The notes: generated from the letters alone by a model not told the origin. Shown: positions 10,844 through 22,961, counted from the first letter of the stretch. The stretch: 64,000 bases of DNA from Limnanthes douglasii subsp. nivea (GCA_036936605.1 JAUPFV010000005.1:152769195-152833194), one strand, 5' to 3'. Program-made: numbers and translations.

Positions 10844-12765
10844 TAAGGTTTGCTCACGTTAGATATAGTAGCGCTTGCAGTAACGTGTTATCAGGCATGA
10901 TACAAATATTACCCATATCATTAGTCCTCTTTACTCCTTGTGAAATGAAATAAATTATGAGTATAGTCGAATATAGAAATAATGCCATCTTCTAGGATTC
11001 GAGTTTGTTGAGGCCGAGTGTATGGGCTATGAATTCGGCTAAACGAATAAGCCTCCGATTATGCTATTTATCTTAGACATATGACTTTGGCTGAGAAGTT
11101 TTTCTTTTTCTTTGAATTTCGTATGAGCTTAGATCGATCTTGAGAGCTTTTAACTTGAAAAAAAACTTTATTGTTAAATTTGTCTTTAATAGTTTTCTAA
11201 ATCAAAATTTTGTTGTTGTTAATGTATCCTATGTGAGTAGTGACCCTAGTACTTCAAGGTAAAGACAATATTATTATTATTGGCTAAAAAATAAAAATTA
11301 CAAAAAAATGACATACCAATAAGGTAGGAGGTGCACATTCTCATTACAAATGGTCATTAACGATACGAAAACCTTCAGTTTCCAAGTATTGTGGAGTAAT
11401 CAGGATGGAAGGTAGACCTTGAATACGATCTAGCCATTAGGCATGATTGGGATGAAATCGAAGTTTTTAATGCGCATTTATTTTTCTGCAATCGTAAAAT
11501 ATTTGTTTGTGTAAAGTGAATCTTCAATGTGTAGAGTGAGTCTTCATTGGGAGGAAGCACTGTCTCGGTATAATCGATACTCATCCATAGGGTATATGAT
11601 GCATGTCGTTTGATCTAATAATGATTGTCTAGTTGCATAACCAATATCGTAAGGAAAATATTTTTAGTGGTTGATGTAATATTCTCATGGATGATCGAGA
11701 TACAAAACTTATCTTCTATAAAAATAATATAATGCGTACAATATAACTTTACTTATCTTATTTTCCTATATTGGGATTTATTCCTCGACTATCATTTGTA
11801 ATGAATAATATTGTTGTTTTCAATTTTCTGAAACTGACTTGTAAGTAGATGACGTGATCTAGAGCGAAATAAAACTATAGAGAATAATAAGAACATTAGC
11901 ATATCAGTTCGAGAGACGGTGGGGATATAGTGGTATCTAGCTTCCAAAAATGGTTTCTGATAAAGCATAAGCAATTGAGTGTCTCGGAGGCGTAGCACCA
12001 TTGAGAAAGACGAGACAAATGAATTTGTAGAGGCTACTGCCAATAATAATTTTGTCTGAGATATGTCGTGCGTATGATGAACAAATTGTTGAGAGATTTC
12101 TCAACGTGCAAAGAATATATAAGGAGGTTGGCATCATGTGTTTTATCAAGGGGAGACATTGAAAGATTGTTTTAGTGATAAGGTTGTGTTCATCACTAAT
12201 GTGCTCGAAGCAACAGTTTGGCTTCGGTTGCATCCGCCATTAAGCCAATCATTTTGAATTGTTTGAATGTTCGAGCCAACTATTGGTGAAAAAGTAGAGG
12301 TTATTGATAACCTATATCATGGGTGGGAACTAGGCCAAACTTTCTTTTGCAATGGAAAATTTATTGGTTATTATGAGTATTTAGTCATCGTACGATGGTT
12401 TGTATTACTTTCTGTGTATATTGAATCAGTATAAGGTAGTCACAGATCTGTCACATTAAGAGGAGGCTTGCCTTTGTTAGTGGCACTTGGGACACCAAAG
12501 TTTCAGAAGAGTGGATGACCACAACTAACAAACGGAATTACATGAGTAAGTAGTGAATATATTTCTTGTTTAATCCTTAACGTAAAGCACAAATAAGTAA
12601 AATTAAACTTGTTGGTATGATACTTTATATTTTCTCGAAAGACTAGTTGGCGAACAAAACGCCCCACCGTCGGAGTAATTTTTCTTTAGTATAGTAAGAG
12701 AAATCCCATCAGATATTGATGAATCTTGAGAAGTTTGTTGCTCTTAGATTCCGTCTTCAAGATAA
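10844..12765. repeat. Array unit 3
   Basis: First half like unit 4 (ttgctcacgttag; the short deletion giving gagtatagtcgaatatag; cggtataatcgatactc). Second half like unit 2. It carries private changes around 11370-11440. Confidence 0.85.
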
Positions 12766-12766
12766 G

Positions 12767-14689
12767 TAAGGTTTGCTCACGTTAGATATAGTAGCGCTTA
12801 CAGTAACGTGTTATCAGGCATGATACAAATATTACCCATATCATTAGTCCTCTTTACTCCTTGTGAAATGAAATAAATTATGAGTATAGTCGAATATAGA
12901 AATAATGCCATCTTCTAGGATTCGAGTTTGTTGAGGCCGAGTGTATGGGCTGTGAATTCGGCTAAACGAATAAGCCTCCGATTATGCTATTTATCTTAGA
13001 CATATGACTTTGGCTGATAAGTTTTTCTTTTTCTTTGAATTTCGTATGAGCTTAGATCGATCTTGAGAGCTTTTAACTTGAAAAAAAACTTTATTGTTAA
13101 ATTTGTCTTTAATAGTTTTCTAAATCAAAATTTTGTTGTTGTTAATGTATCCTATGTGAGTAGTGACCCTAGTACTTCAAGGTAAAGACAATATTATTAT
13201 TATTATTGGCTAAAAAATAAAAATTACAAAAAAATGACATACCAATAAGGTAGGAGGTGCACATTCTCATTACAAATGGTCATTAGCGATACGAAACCCT
13301 TAAGTTTCCAAATATTGTGAAGTAATCAAGAGGGAAGGTAGACCTTGCATACGACCTAGCCTGTAGGTATGATTGGGATGAAATCAAAGTTTTAATGCGC
13401 ATTTATTTTTGTGCAATCGCAAAATATTTGTTTGTGTAAAGTGAATCTTCAATGTGTAGAGTGAGTCTTCATTGGGAGGAAGCACTGTCTCGGTATAATC
13501 GATACTCATCCATAGGGTATATGATGCATTTCGTTTGATCTAATAATGATTGTCTAGTTGCATAACCAATATCGTAAGGAAAATATTTTTAGTCGTTGAT
13601 GTAATATTCTCATGGATGATCGAGATACAAAACTTATCTTCTATAAAAATAATATAATGCGTACAATATAACTTTACTTATCTTATTTTCTTATATTGGG
13701 ATTTATTCCTCGACTATCATTTGTAATGAATAATATTGTTGTTTTCAATTTTCTGAAAATGACTTGTAGGTAGATGACGTGATCTGGAGCGAAATAAAAC
13801 TATAGAGAATAATAAGAACATTACCATATCAGTTCGAGAGATGGAGGGGATATAGTGGTATCTAGCTTCCAAAAATGGTTTCTGATAAAGCATAAGCGTT
13901 TGAGTGTCTCGGAGGCGTAGCACCATTGAGAAAGACGAGACAAATGAATTTCTAGATGCTACTACCAATATTAATTTTGTTTGAGGCATGTCGTGCGTAT
14001 GATGAACAAATTGTTGAGAGATTTCTCAACGTGCAAAGAAGATATAAGTAGCTTGGCATCATGTGTTTTATCAAGGGGAGACATTGAAAGATTGTTTTAG
14101 TGATAAGGTTGTGTTCATCGCTAATGTGCTCAAAGCAAGAGTTTGGCTTCGGTTGCATCCGCCATTAAGCCATTTATTTTAGATTGTTTGAATGTTCGAG
14201 CCAACTATTGGTGAAAAACTTGAGGTTATTGATAACCTATATCATGGTTGGGAACTAGGCCAAACTTTCTTTTGCAATGGAAAATTTATTGGTTATTATG
14301 AGTATTTAGTCATCGTAAGATGGTTTGTATTACTTTCTGTGTATATTGAATCAGTATAAGGTAGTCACAGATCTGTCACATTAAGTGGAGGTTTGCCTTT
14401 GTTAGTGGCACTTGGGACACCAAAGTTTCAGAAGAGTGGATGACCACAACTAACAAACGGACTTACATGAGTAAGTAGTGAATATATTGATTGTTTAATC
14501 CTTAACTTCAAGCACAAATAAGTAAAATTAAACTTGTTGGTATGGTACCTTATATTTTCTCGAAAGACTAGTCGGCGAACAAAACGTCCCACCGTCGGAA
14601 TTATTTTTTCTTTCGTATAGTAAGAGAAATCCCATCAGATATTGATGAATCTTGAGAAGTTTGTTGCTCTTAGATACCGTCCTCAAGAG
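12767..14689. repeat. Array unit 4
   Basis: First half like unit 3, second half like unit 1. This is the last unit. It runs without a break into unique sequence downstream, so its right edge is probably the ancestral context. Confidence 0.85.
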
Positions 14690-14830
14690 GGAGAATTTAA
14701 CCATGTAGATTTGAATGGTGCCAACGTGATAATGGCATCTAAAGCTGATATGATTGTCACAGGTGATTCTATTCGAGACCTATCACGAAGGAGTAGGGAA
14801 AGGTTCTCATGGAAGAAATTATTGAAATAA
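14642..14830 (+). other. Small open frame crossing the array's right edge
   Basis: A 62-codon frame begins MMNLEKFVALRYRPQEGEF and ends RERFSWKKLLK. Its first ~15 codons belong to array unit 4 and the rest to the unique flank, so it may preserve the uninterrupted ancestral reading frame that the array units lost. I do not recognise the sequence, and coding status is uncertain. Confidence 0.2.
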
Positions 14831-14863
14831 ATGAGGGTCGATATAAATGCAGACTTATATCAA

Positions 14864-15431
14864 AATATAGTCCATCGACTATCGGGTTTCTTTTATTTAG
14901 TCCATCGACTAAAAAGTCATTGGTTAGGATCCCTGAACTATTCAAAATCTATAAATTTAGTCCCTCCACGTGGTCTTTTCTCTAGTTCAGCCATGTGTCC
15001 CCATATTTAAATGGTACGTGTCTCACAAACAGTCTGTCGACTTTTAATTTTATTTTAACCCTTTAAATTTAATATTTTTTAATATTTTTTATTTTTATTT
15101 ATTTATTCTTTTTAAAATAGATGATTAAAATGCAATTAAAATATTAAAAAATAGTAAAAGAAAATTATTTATTTATTATTTATTTATTCTTTTGAAAATA
15201 GAGTATCAAAATGGATTTAAGACGAAAAAAGTAAAAATATTAAATTTAAAGGTTAAAAATAGAATTAAAAATCGAGGGACTATTTGTGAGATTCGTACCA
15301 TTTAACTATGGGGACACGTGGCTAAACCAGAGAACAGACCACGTGCAGGGACTTAATTTATAGATTTTGACCGGTGATTTTTTAGTCGATGGACTAAATG
15401 AAAGAAAACGTAATAGTCGACGGACTATATT
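14864..15431. mobile_element. Foldback MITE with ~215-bp inverted repeats
   Basis: The left arm begins aatatagtccatcgactat, and the reverse complement of the right end begins aatatagtccgtcgactat. The two arms can be followed inward for about 215 bp through matching phrases: atttagtccatcgactaaaa, aaaatctataaat, agtccct(c/g)cacgtggtct, ccatgtgtccccat, aatggtacg and tttaaatttaatattttt. Arm similarity is roughly 80-85% by eye, with an AT-only centre. This is a typical non-autonomous foldback DNA element. No clear target-site duplication was found, so the superfamily (Mutator-like is likeliest) is not settled. Confidence 0.8.
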
Positions 15432-17469
15432 CTTATTTAAGCTTATAGATGCATACAGGAATGTGAAGTGACCGTATAGTAGCTACACCGTAATGCAACA
15501 TATTTTGTATGAAGACTTGGTCTTGTTAAAAAACGGATCTCCGATATTTATTTTGAATAAAGCGCTAGTTTATAACAGATCACGGATTTATATATTGAAT
15601 AATTTGAAGTGCGCAGATAGTTCTTGTGGCTCTAGTGACATGTCCTCTAACCAAAACATAAAATGTTGTGATAGTCCCATATATGTCCAAAACAATATAT
15701 GGAATCTTATGTATACAGTTTATTCATGAAAAAAGGTCATACAGTCTTCAGAAACTCAGGAATAGTTGTTATGATATTAATATCGTGTCGCATATGTTGT
15801 AATCCTTACAAAAATGTGATCTAAGATCCATATGATCTTTGTTGGAACTCACATGTGAGCAAGTGGAAATTTGGCTCGAGCTAATTTTACTATTTGACCT
15901 ATTAAACCATTATTCATAAAGCAAGAATGTGATAAGATGTGACCTGTTACGGACTATCTCAAAAGCATTTGACATTACCTATTTTACTTGCAATGGTGAC
16001 GCAACTATAATCTATCTAAATTGGTCGATGTTAACAAAGATGATGGTCCTTCGCGGGTGATTCTGTGTTTATGAAGAAAGTTACTATAAGGTAAAAAAAA
16101 TTAAAGAGAAGTGGGCTCTCTTGGTGCAACAACTCCATAACGAATAGAGATCTGCAAAGTACGGTCATTTTTGGTATATTGCAGATGAAAGTAGAATTGT
16201 TGATTTGGAGAATGGCGAGGCCTTGTTTGACCTGTACAAAAAGAGAGACTCATGTGGAGAAACTAGAGTACTTCGAGGATCGAGTTTCGAGGCTGGAAAA
16301 AAACTCATAATGGTTGTACGCGTGAAACTGAAGGTCGAGTGGAAGTTAAATAAGACCACCTAAAACGTTTCCACGAAAGAAGAAAAAAACTGGTACAAGG
16401 TCGAATTTTGTTCCAAATATTTGGTGAAAATCATCCAACATATGATCATATAACATGCTCAACAACAAATGATCTATGGTTATCTGAAACATGTATATTT
16501 GTTTGATGTCAGTAATAGGGTCGGCACATATTATCTGCGTAGGCAATGTTTGTTATTCGTTTAGTCAAAATTTATGTGTACCAAGTATGAATATATGTAC
16601 ATGCTCGTTTTTTTTAAACATAACTTGTAGTTTAACGTCAGTAATGAGGTTGACACGAACTCATTGCATTAGGGATACTTGCTATAAATTTTGCCAACAA
16701 CTATATGTTCGAAGTATCTGAATACATTATTCATTATCGTTTATTAAAAACAATAGTTTATACTCGTCAAATGTAATAATAGTTTCATCTCAATGATTAC
16801 AATATGAAATTTAGCTTAGACGCATTCTCACATTATCGGGTAGCCTCCACAACTTATGTTTACATGTTAGAATATTATAGGTACGCGAGGGAGACAAAAT
16901 GAATTATTTTTTATCTATTTTTACGTGTTTTCACACAACAACATGTAACATCGCATCTCTTTCGGGGTGATCAAGCATGAATGTAAAGGTTGGTGCTCGG
17001 CTAGAAAACCAGGCATTTAGTTCATGCATAGGGTGTTCAGAATCCTTCATCTTGTAGCACGTTTGACCCTCGGACTTGGAGACCACAAAACTTGGTGCTT
17101 GTACTTAGACGTTGCATGGTTGATGCATAGGCACCCAGTCATATTAAGGCGCAACTAATGATTAGACTGGAAATTCATGAAACATAATTGTTGATGATAT
17201 CCAAATAGATCTGACTAAAGACCAACATGAGATCATTAAAGTTCCAACTGTTATAATTGATCCTATAACACGATCAACAACAAATGATCTATGTGCAAAT
17301 TTCAACAAGGTTGTGGAGAGTCTTATAAACCAAATAGAGCATGCGCCAACTTACATTTTAGCAATTAAACAATTCTAATCCATTCTCTACCTATTAAAGG
17401 TCCAGATAGAACTTAAAATGATTCTAGAATATCTGGTAAAATGTATACAAAAATGAAGCTAAAGACCAT
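15432..17469. other. No intact gene; probable transposon-derived DNA
   Basis: Short frames at 15493-15729 (plus) and 16346-16546 (minus) have no recognisable motif. A phrase caacaacaaatgatctatg occurs at about 16461 and 17277. Around 17245-17330 the plus strand reads approximately as DPITRSTTNDLCANFNKVV, which resembles the PxTRSRAKxxxxxxN motif found near gag/pol ends of chromovirus-type gypsy elements. It may therefore be the 3' tail of an older copy. Confidence 0.35.
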
Positions 17470-17978
17470 TGAAATAGTTTTGTTAGAATATCTTTTATTT
17501 TTTTTTATTTTTTAGTTATTTTATTATGATATCTTTAATTTGTTATTTAATAGTTAGTTTGTGATGATATCTTTAAATTTGTTATATTTTAGTTAGTTTG
17601 TTTTGATATCTCTTATTTTGTTATCTTTTAGTGTTATATCCTTAAAGACATATATTTCTTGTTTTCAAGATATTTGGATATATTTTTCTTTTAAATAATT
17701 TTAATTTATATTAAATAAATGAGATTCAATCAAGTTATAAAATATCAACAAAATAAGTTTCTACTTATCAAACTATTTCCATCATTTTTTTAGCGCAGCT
17801 TGATCCATCCTCTATATATCATCACCCTCCATCTAATTTTGTTTGTGAGTGCTCTCCGACCAACAACGAGTTAAATCAACATTTCATTTACCACTTTATG
17901 CATCATCAGAGTCTCTTCTAGTTGTGAGTATTCTATGAACAACAACTTCTACAGCTAACTATTTGTGTGCATACATCA
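17470..17978 (+). mobile_element. 5' LTR of decayed chromovirus-type gypsy element
   Basis: This region directly precedes a tRNA-Met primer-binding site. It contains a ~40-bp subrepeat (17529-17640; gatatctttaa(t/a)ttgttat followed by tagttagtttgt, about three copies), which is common inside LTRs of this group. The left boundary is approximate and no matching 3' LTR is visible after the coding remnants. Confidence 0.5.
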
Positions 17979-17980
17979 TC

Positions 17981-17992
17981 TGGTATCAGGGA
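17981..17992 (+). other. Primer-binding site of the chromovirus remnant
   Basis: The sequence tggtatcaggga matches the initiator tRNA-Met complement TGGTATCAGAGC except at two positions near the end. It lies between the LTR-like region and gag. Confidence 0.7.
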
Positions 17993-17999
17993 TGAAAGA

Positions 18000-19080
18000 C
18001 TCCTTATCAAGGTTGTACTATCCTTACACACAACTCGTGAAATGATGCGAACAAAATGTGAAGAAGTTTGTATTATTGGAAACAAATTTAAAGAACGTAC
18101 GAGGCGAATTGAGCAACCTTTAATGAAATTTAAAGCCATCTGAAACCTTAAACCTCCACAACACCAACAAAAACTTGTTCAAATAGAAGATGAGGATGAT
18201 GTCATTCCTAATTTGGAAAATGAACCTCTCGATCCTTTGTATCAACGAAATCAAAATACGATACCCCATTACAAGAGGAAGAGAAAGAGAGGAACAACCA
18301 GTTAGGCGTAGAATTTGCTAAGGTAAGGATAAAACCTTTTGTATTCGTTGGAAAATAATATCTTAATGCTTACATCGGATTGGGAAAGATGTATGCAATA
18401 TATATTCAAGTGTTAATAAGTTTTTCTGAGTTACTGATAATTATAAGATAGTGATCTTATTTCGCGGGATAGAGAAGTAGCAGAAAGAATGAGGTACCAT
18501 TGCAGACCCGTAGACAAATGGGAAGATATGAAGTTTTTTAAGGCGGAGGTATGTACCTGCCTATTACCACCGTGACCTATAAAAATGTTTTAGGAAGCTG
18601 TTATAAGGAACCAAAACTATTGAGGAGTATTTTGATGATTTGAACAACTCAAAAATCATTTGGACCTAAAAGAGTCTGAAGAGGCGATATTGGCCCAATT
18701 ATAGATGGTTTCCAAGAACGTTTTGGACAAAATGTGGAAAGACAACAATAGATTAAGTTGTATGGTGTATTCCACAATTTTTTCCAGATTGAGCAACAAC
18801 TCAAACAAAAAGTACGACCCCCAATCGGACCATAACAACACAGACGTGGACTCCAAAAAATAACAAAACGTTGGATAAAGTAAAATCAACGGAGACTTAT
18901 GCAAAAATTAGGAAAAACAATTGAAGTCCCAAAGATGACAAAACTAGAAGTTACTCTAAGTTGATCTCGTGAATTTAAATGTTGTAAATATCAGGAACGT
19001 GGACATTATGCTAGATAGTGCTTGAATAAACATGTTTTGTTTATAACTAAAAATGGAGAATATGAGTCATAAGATGAATG
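18000..19080 (+). pseudogene. gag pseudogene of chromovirus-type Ty3/gypsy
   Basis: Broken by many stops and shifts, but the order of gag landmarks is preserved. A capsid segment near 18470-18550 reads VDKWEDMKFFKAE. A following segment near 18610-18720 reads FEQLKNHLDLKESEEAI, matching the gag phrase FxxLxxRCDLxExEEQxIARY. A nucleocapsid zinc knuckle lies at 18979-19021 (CCKYQERGHYAR, stop, CLNK). In the knuckle the second cysteine of the CCHC box is replaced by Tyr, and a stop interrupts the box. The protein would have packaged element RNA; it is not functional. Confidence 0.75.
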
Positions 19081-19141
19081 TGAAGATGAGAAGTTAGACT
19101 ACGAAGAGTAAACTAAGTATCAACATATTGGTGATTTATTA

Positions 19142-19560
19142 TTGACAAGAAGAGTCACAATTTCAATGATCCGAACTAAAGAAATAATTCAAATGGATAA
19201 TATATTTTACACCAGATTCATTATCAAGAAAAAGGTATATAATCTGATCATAAAAGGATGTTCTTGTATAAATGTAGATAGCAAGTTTATGATGGACATA
19301 TTGGGTCTTGCAAATACTAAAAATCCAAGTTCTTACAAAATACGATGGCTCAATCATCAAACTGAATTACCCATTACAGATCAGGTCATTATTCCATTCA
19401 ACATAGAAAAATATTAAGATAAATTACTATGTGATGTGGTACATATGCAAGTTGGACACATATTTCTTGGTAGGCTATGTCAGTTTGATCTGAATTATGT
19501 CATAATGGGTGCACAAGCATCTATACATTTGTTCATAATAATAAGAATATCAACATAATA
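19142..19560 (+). pseudogene. Aspartic protease remnant (Ty3/gypsy)
   Basis: The open part (about 19142-19417) reads FYTRFIIKKKVYNLIIKGCS and continues CINVDSKFMMDILGL, then YKIRWLNH and VIIPFNIEKY. After a stop comes LLCDVVHMQVGHIFLGR. This is the retropepsin-like region of chromoviruses, whose usual active-site DGGSC/DSGAS is here KGCSC, so the catalytic Asp is lost. The HIFLGRLCQFD phrase corresponds to the conserved C-terminal ILLGRPWQFD. Confidence 0.8.
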
Positions 19561-19734
19561 ATTGTGAGCGGATCTAAAGTTCATGAAATGAAAACACGGA
19601 TGGCTAACATACCAAGTTAAGTAAATCGAACATATATTTATCTTCTAATGATGTTTAAAATTTCATGAGTATTTAAATCACTGTACTACTGATCTTGTTC
19701 AATAAGTTCTTAAATTCATGAGTTAACATGTTGG

Positions 19735-20215
19735 AACTACCACATGAAGTGAAACGTATTTTGAAAAAATATCAAGATATTTTTCCAAAAAATGATACTT
19801 TCTAACTTTCCTCATCTTCGAGGCATTAAACATCATATAGATCTTGCCAATGGTTCCACATTACCAAACAAGAAAACGTACTACGTGAAAAAACTAAGAA
19901 TTTAGAGAAATAAAATCATGAATTGATGGTTAAAAGATACATCAAGAAGAGTTTTAACCCATGTAATGTGACGATTATATTGGTCCTTAAGAAAGATAGA
20001 AGTTAGAGAGTGTGTATGGATGATTGTTCCATTAACAATATCACCATCAAATACCGATATTCAATTCTAATACTTGATTACATGTTAGATGAACTCAGTT
20101 TTGCCATCATCTTTTCTAAGATTGATTTAAGGAGTGGTTATCACCAAATCAGAATAGACGAAAGAGATTAATGGAAAATGCTTGGGAAGAATATGGGGAC
20201 TAAACTGTAGTTTTT
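19735..20215 (+). pseudogene. Reverse transcriptase N-terminal remnant (Ty3/gypsy)
   Basis: Readable pieces are LPHEVKRILKKYQDIFP (the linker after protease) and a proline/lysine segment. RT motifs follow: VCMDDCSINNITIKYRYSI and FSKIDLRSGYHQIRIDERD, which correspond to WRMCVDYRxLNKxTIKNxYPxP and FSKIDLRSGYHQIRI. The frame then reads WKMLGKN and jumps directly into integrase sequence. The YVDD box, RNase H and the integrase core are therefore deleted. Confidence 0.85.
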
Positions 20216-20640
20216 AACAACTTTACATCCTTAAACAGATGACCAAACTTAAGTGGTAAACCGTACACTATCTTATTTACTTAGAGATCTTGTGGGTAAA
20301 TATCTGAACAATTGGTTGGAAAGTTTACCATTCATTGAGTTTGTTTATAACATGCTAACCACTATGGTACTATGGTACTAAATTGTCTCCTTCTGAAGTT
20401 GTGTATGGATTTAAGCCTTCGACACCGTTGGAATTATCCCCATTGCCACCATCAGAGTGTTCACTTCAATATGGAATGAACAAAGCTGAACTTATCAGAG
20501 TGTACACCATAAGGTTAAGGAGAACTTAGAAAAGAAAACAGAACAATATAAGCATTAACGAGATAATAGACGCAAAAAGTTAACTTTGAACCAAGATAAT
20601 GCTTTTGGATACTCATAAGACCATAGATATTTCCACGCAC
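20216..20640 (+). pseudogene. Integrase C-terminal remnant fused to RT by deletion
   Basis: After the deletion point the sequence reads LHPxTDDQTxVVNRTLSYLL and LVGKYLNNWLESLPFIEFVYN. It continues into LSPSEVVYGFKPSTPLELSP. These match the chromovirus integrase region YHPQTDGQTEVVNRxL, then W...L...E.AYN, then SPFExVYG. Roughly 2 kb of pol is missing between this and the RT remnant. Confidence 0.85.
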
Positions 20641-22714
20641 AATAATGTTATAAGCTTTTACCTCCCCAATTGGAGTGAATCAATATTATGAACATTTGAA
20701 GCAACATTTGTGGGATTAGGGGATCGACCTGGGGTGTAAACCAAGAGTGCTCTTAATGGGATTATGGGATCAACATTTGAAAAATTCTTGAAGTTTTCCC
20801 TTGTAGATGAGGTATTGTAATTTGTCTTTAAATCCCTACAATCTCATGTATGATGGTCGTTATCGTTGTAATACGTACAAAATTTGTTATGATTTCAAGA
20901 CTTCTTATATCTCCATATTTTTTCTAGTTCTTCGAACAACACTAAATCTTGGGCTCGGTCATAGTTTGTAACTATTTTCTTAGTGATTTTGGTGTATTGA
21001 GTATTCGATCCTCTTTTTTTGTAAAATTTATGACCTCTTATGGGTCATTGATTATTGATCATAGGGTTTCTGTATTGAAAATAAGAGATTTGTTAAGATG
21101 GATCAGTAGTATATTTACCTTAATGAACTGGAGCCGTAGAGAACAGATCATATTGAAAGTAAGTGGGGTGGTAGGATGAATATATGTTATGTCCTCCCAA
21201 TATTATCTCATGCATTATCTTTTTTACTTTAATTGTAGCTCTGATTTCACAAGAAATTCTGCAAATGTGAGAGTCTTACACTTCATGCTATCCTCGAGAG
21301 TGAGGATAGGTAGGAATACTTGACAGGATGCAACGCATGACATAATTTTATGGTAATTCTCGAGACACTTCTTCATATTGACAAACCCTGGTTGCAATAG
21401 CACATGCTTTTGTTGGGTTCCTACTTGTTGTGGATTATATAGTATTATTCTTCTATGATTATTTTTCTCTCGATGAACTGATCCTGGAATGCGACCGATA
21501 GTATTTTGAATATGTGAACAAGCCCAAGGGAAAAGAGTGATAATATATTAAAGCAGTACCTCAGAAGTTTATATAGAAAGCTCGACATAAATTATGTCGA
21601 ACCCGAAAACTTTGTTTTGAATTTTTTTAATGCGGTGCTTGGGGTCCCATATTCGTCTCTTTTATCCATTTTTAATGAATTAATATTTTTAGGGAAACTA
21701 TATGTCGTTATCTTTAGTGTCATTGGGGATGCTAGCATATGATATTTTAGGTTTTCCTTCATTTTTTATAAAGTTTTTTGTTGGTCTCAAGGAGTGGTTG
21801 ACCAGTTGGAGATAATCCTTGATGCAGAGGACAGTTCGTCGTTATTGCGGTATATTTGGGTTGGCTCCTTTTCACTCCAATATTAGGCTCAACTTTAAGT
21901 GAATAATGGCCATGTTGATAACATACATTAGACTAGCTTTGTGAGTGAGCCTGATTGTGCGTAGGATAAGTACATTCGTGATTATCAGTTGATCCCTCTT
22001 TGGATCGCACCTTGGATAATCTATCTTGTAGAGATTTCTTTCATAGGAAATTATCTTTCTGTTCATGGCGTAAAGATTGTTTATAGCGTAGCAGGTGGTC
22101 AGCCCCTGCTCGATAGAGTTTGGTCAAAATGGAAGAAGTATCATTATTTTTTCTTAAGTCATTTTGGTAATTAGGATGGTGGGTTTCAGCTCGCAACCCT
22201 TGTCAATTTACGATACCATCAATGGATCTTGCCTATGTTGGCCCTTTGACGGAAGAGACCAATTGTTTGATAGCTAAAACATTTTACGCATGAGTTTGAT
22301 GCATGATGTTGACTTGTGCCTTGATTACATCTAGTTGCGGAGATATCTGGGATAGCATTTGTGGATGGATTTTGAACGGCGCTGACAACAAGATATTGTG
22401 TTATAATTGCGATAACAAATTTTGCTATATCGAAGAATCGTCTAGGATTTGTGCCACAATAGTAATAACAAGATTGTATGTTACGACGACAGCTAAGGTT
22501 TTTGTTGCAGTGACGATAACATGATTTTGTGTGGTAACAATAACGATAGTAGGATTTGACGGTGGCAAGACTGCGAGTATTCAAATTTTTTTACATGAAT
22601 TAGAGAAAATTTTCTTTTTTGATCCTGTTAAGAAATGTTTTCTTTTTATTTTGTTTTTTAAGAAGTTGTTATACAAATTTTTCTGTTCTTACATATTGTG
22701 CCAATGATGTGCTT
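20641..22714. other. No recognised gene
   Basis: Short frames only (20949-21179, 21989-22174 plus; 22219-22584 minus). A plus-strand phrase around 22210-22300 and a run of tgcgataaca/tgacgataaca-like units at about 22400-22550 give weak internal repetition. No diagnostic motif was found. Confidence 0.4.
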
Positions 22715-22950
22715 CGATTTTGTTTGGACTAGTGGAATGGGATCTAAACAAGAAATACTATGGTTTAAGCTAGTCCCTAGATATAAAATAGAGATTAAGA
22801 TTGAGAGATGAAGAATACAATAGTTGATGAATAATTCAAAGTACCGATATCGTATTGTTACATGTGCAAAGATGTGTGCATCAGGTACTCCTGATTTGGA
22901 GTTCTCATTTATAGTTTTGTTATAGTTGTAACAATTATATTAGTTATATT
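22715..22950. repeat. Dispersed repeat, copy B (partner at 6640-6910)
   Basis: Shares ordered phrases with 6640-6910 (ggactagtggaatggg; atagttgatga; tatcgtattgttacat; gtactcctgatttggagttctcat; gttgtaacaattatatt). It ends immediately before the target-site duplication of the Tat element, which therefore inserted next to or inside it. Confidence 0.6.
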
Positions 22951-22956
22951 AATCTC

Positions 22957-22961
22957 ACAGT
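22957..22961 (+). repeat. Target-site duplication, left copy (acagt)
   Basis: The 5 bp acagt directly abut the TG that starts the 5' LTR. The same 5 bp follow the 3' LTR at 33480-33484. Five-bp duplications are the norm for Ty3/gypsy integrase. Confidence 0.75.

Larger units (their letters stand above)
6993..14689. repeat. Tandem array: four direct copies of a ~1.92-kb unit
   Basis: The phrase taaggtttg(g/c)tca starts at 6991, 8920, 10844 and 12767, giving periods of 1929, 1924 and 1923 bp. Each unit ends with gatgaatcttgagaagtttgttgctcttagat and a variant of accgtcctcaaga. The array stops at about 14689, where the last unit continues into single-copy sequence (gggagaatttaacc). Units contain a variable TTA microsatellite (for example 7420-7438) and about 95% or more conserved sequence by eye. 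Short minus-strand frames recur in every unit (e.g. 7946-8218, 9869-10078, 11792-12043, 13717-13989) simply because the DNA is repeated, and they show no known motif. A plus-strand stretch reading with occasional stops as EQIVERFLNVQRIYKEVGIM hints at an ancient coding origin. I do not recognise the unit. Confidence 0.9.

Noticed and set aside
7946..14158. Minus-strand ORFs recurring in each 1.92-kb unit
   Set aside because: Recurrence reflects DNA duplication, not selection; no motifs, differing ends, several already frameshifted.
14855..15440. 9-bp target-site duplication for the first foldback element
   Set aside because: ttatatcaa and cttatttaa are only loosely similar in AT-rich DNA.
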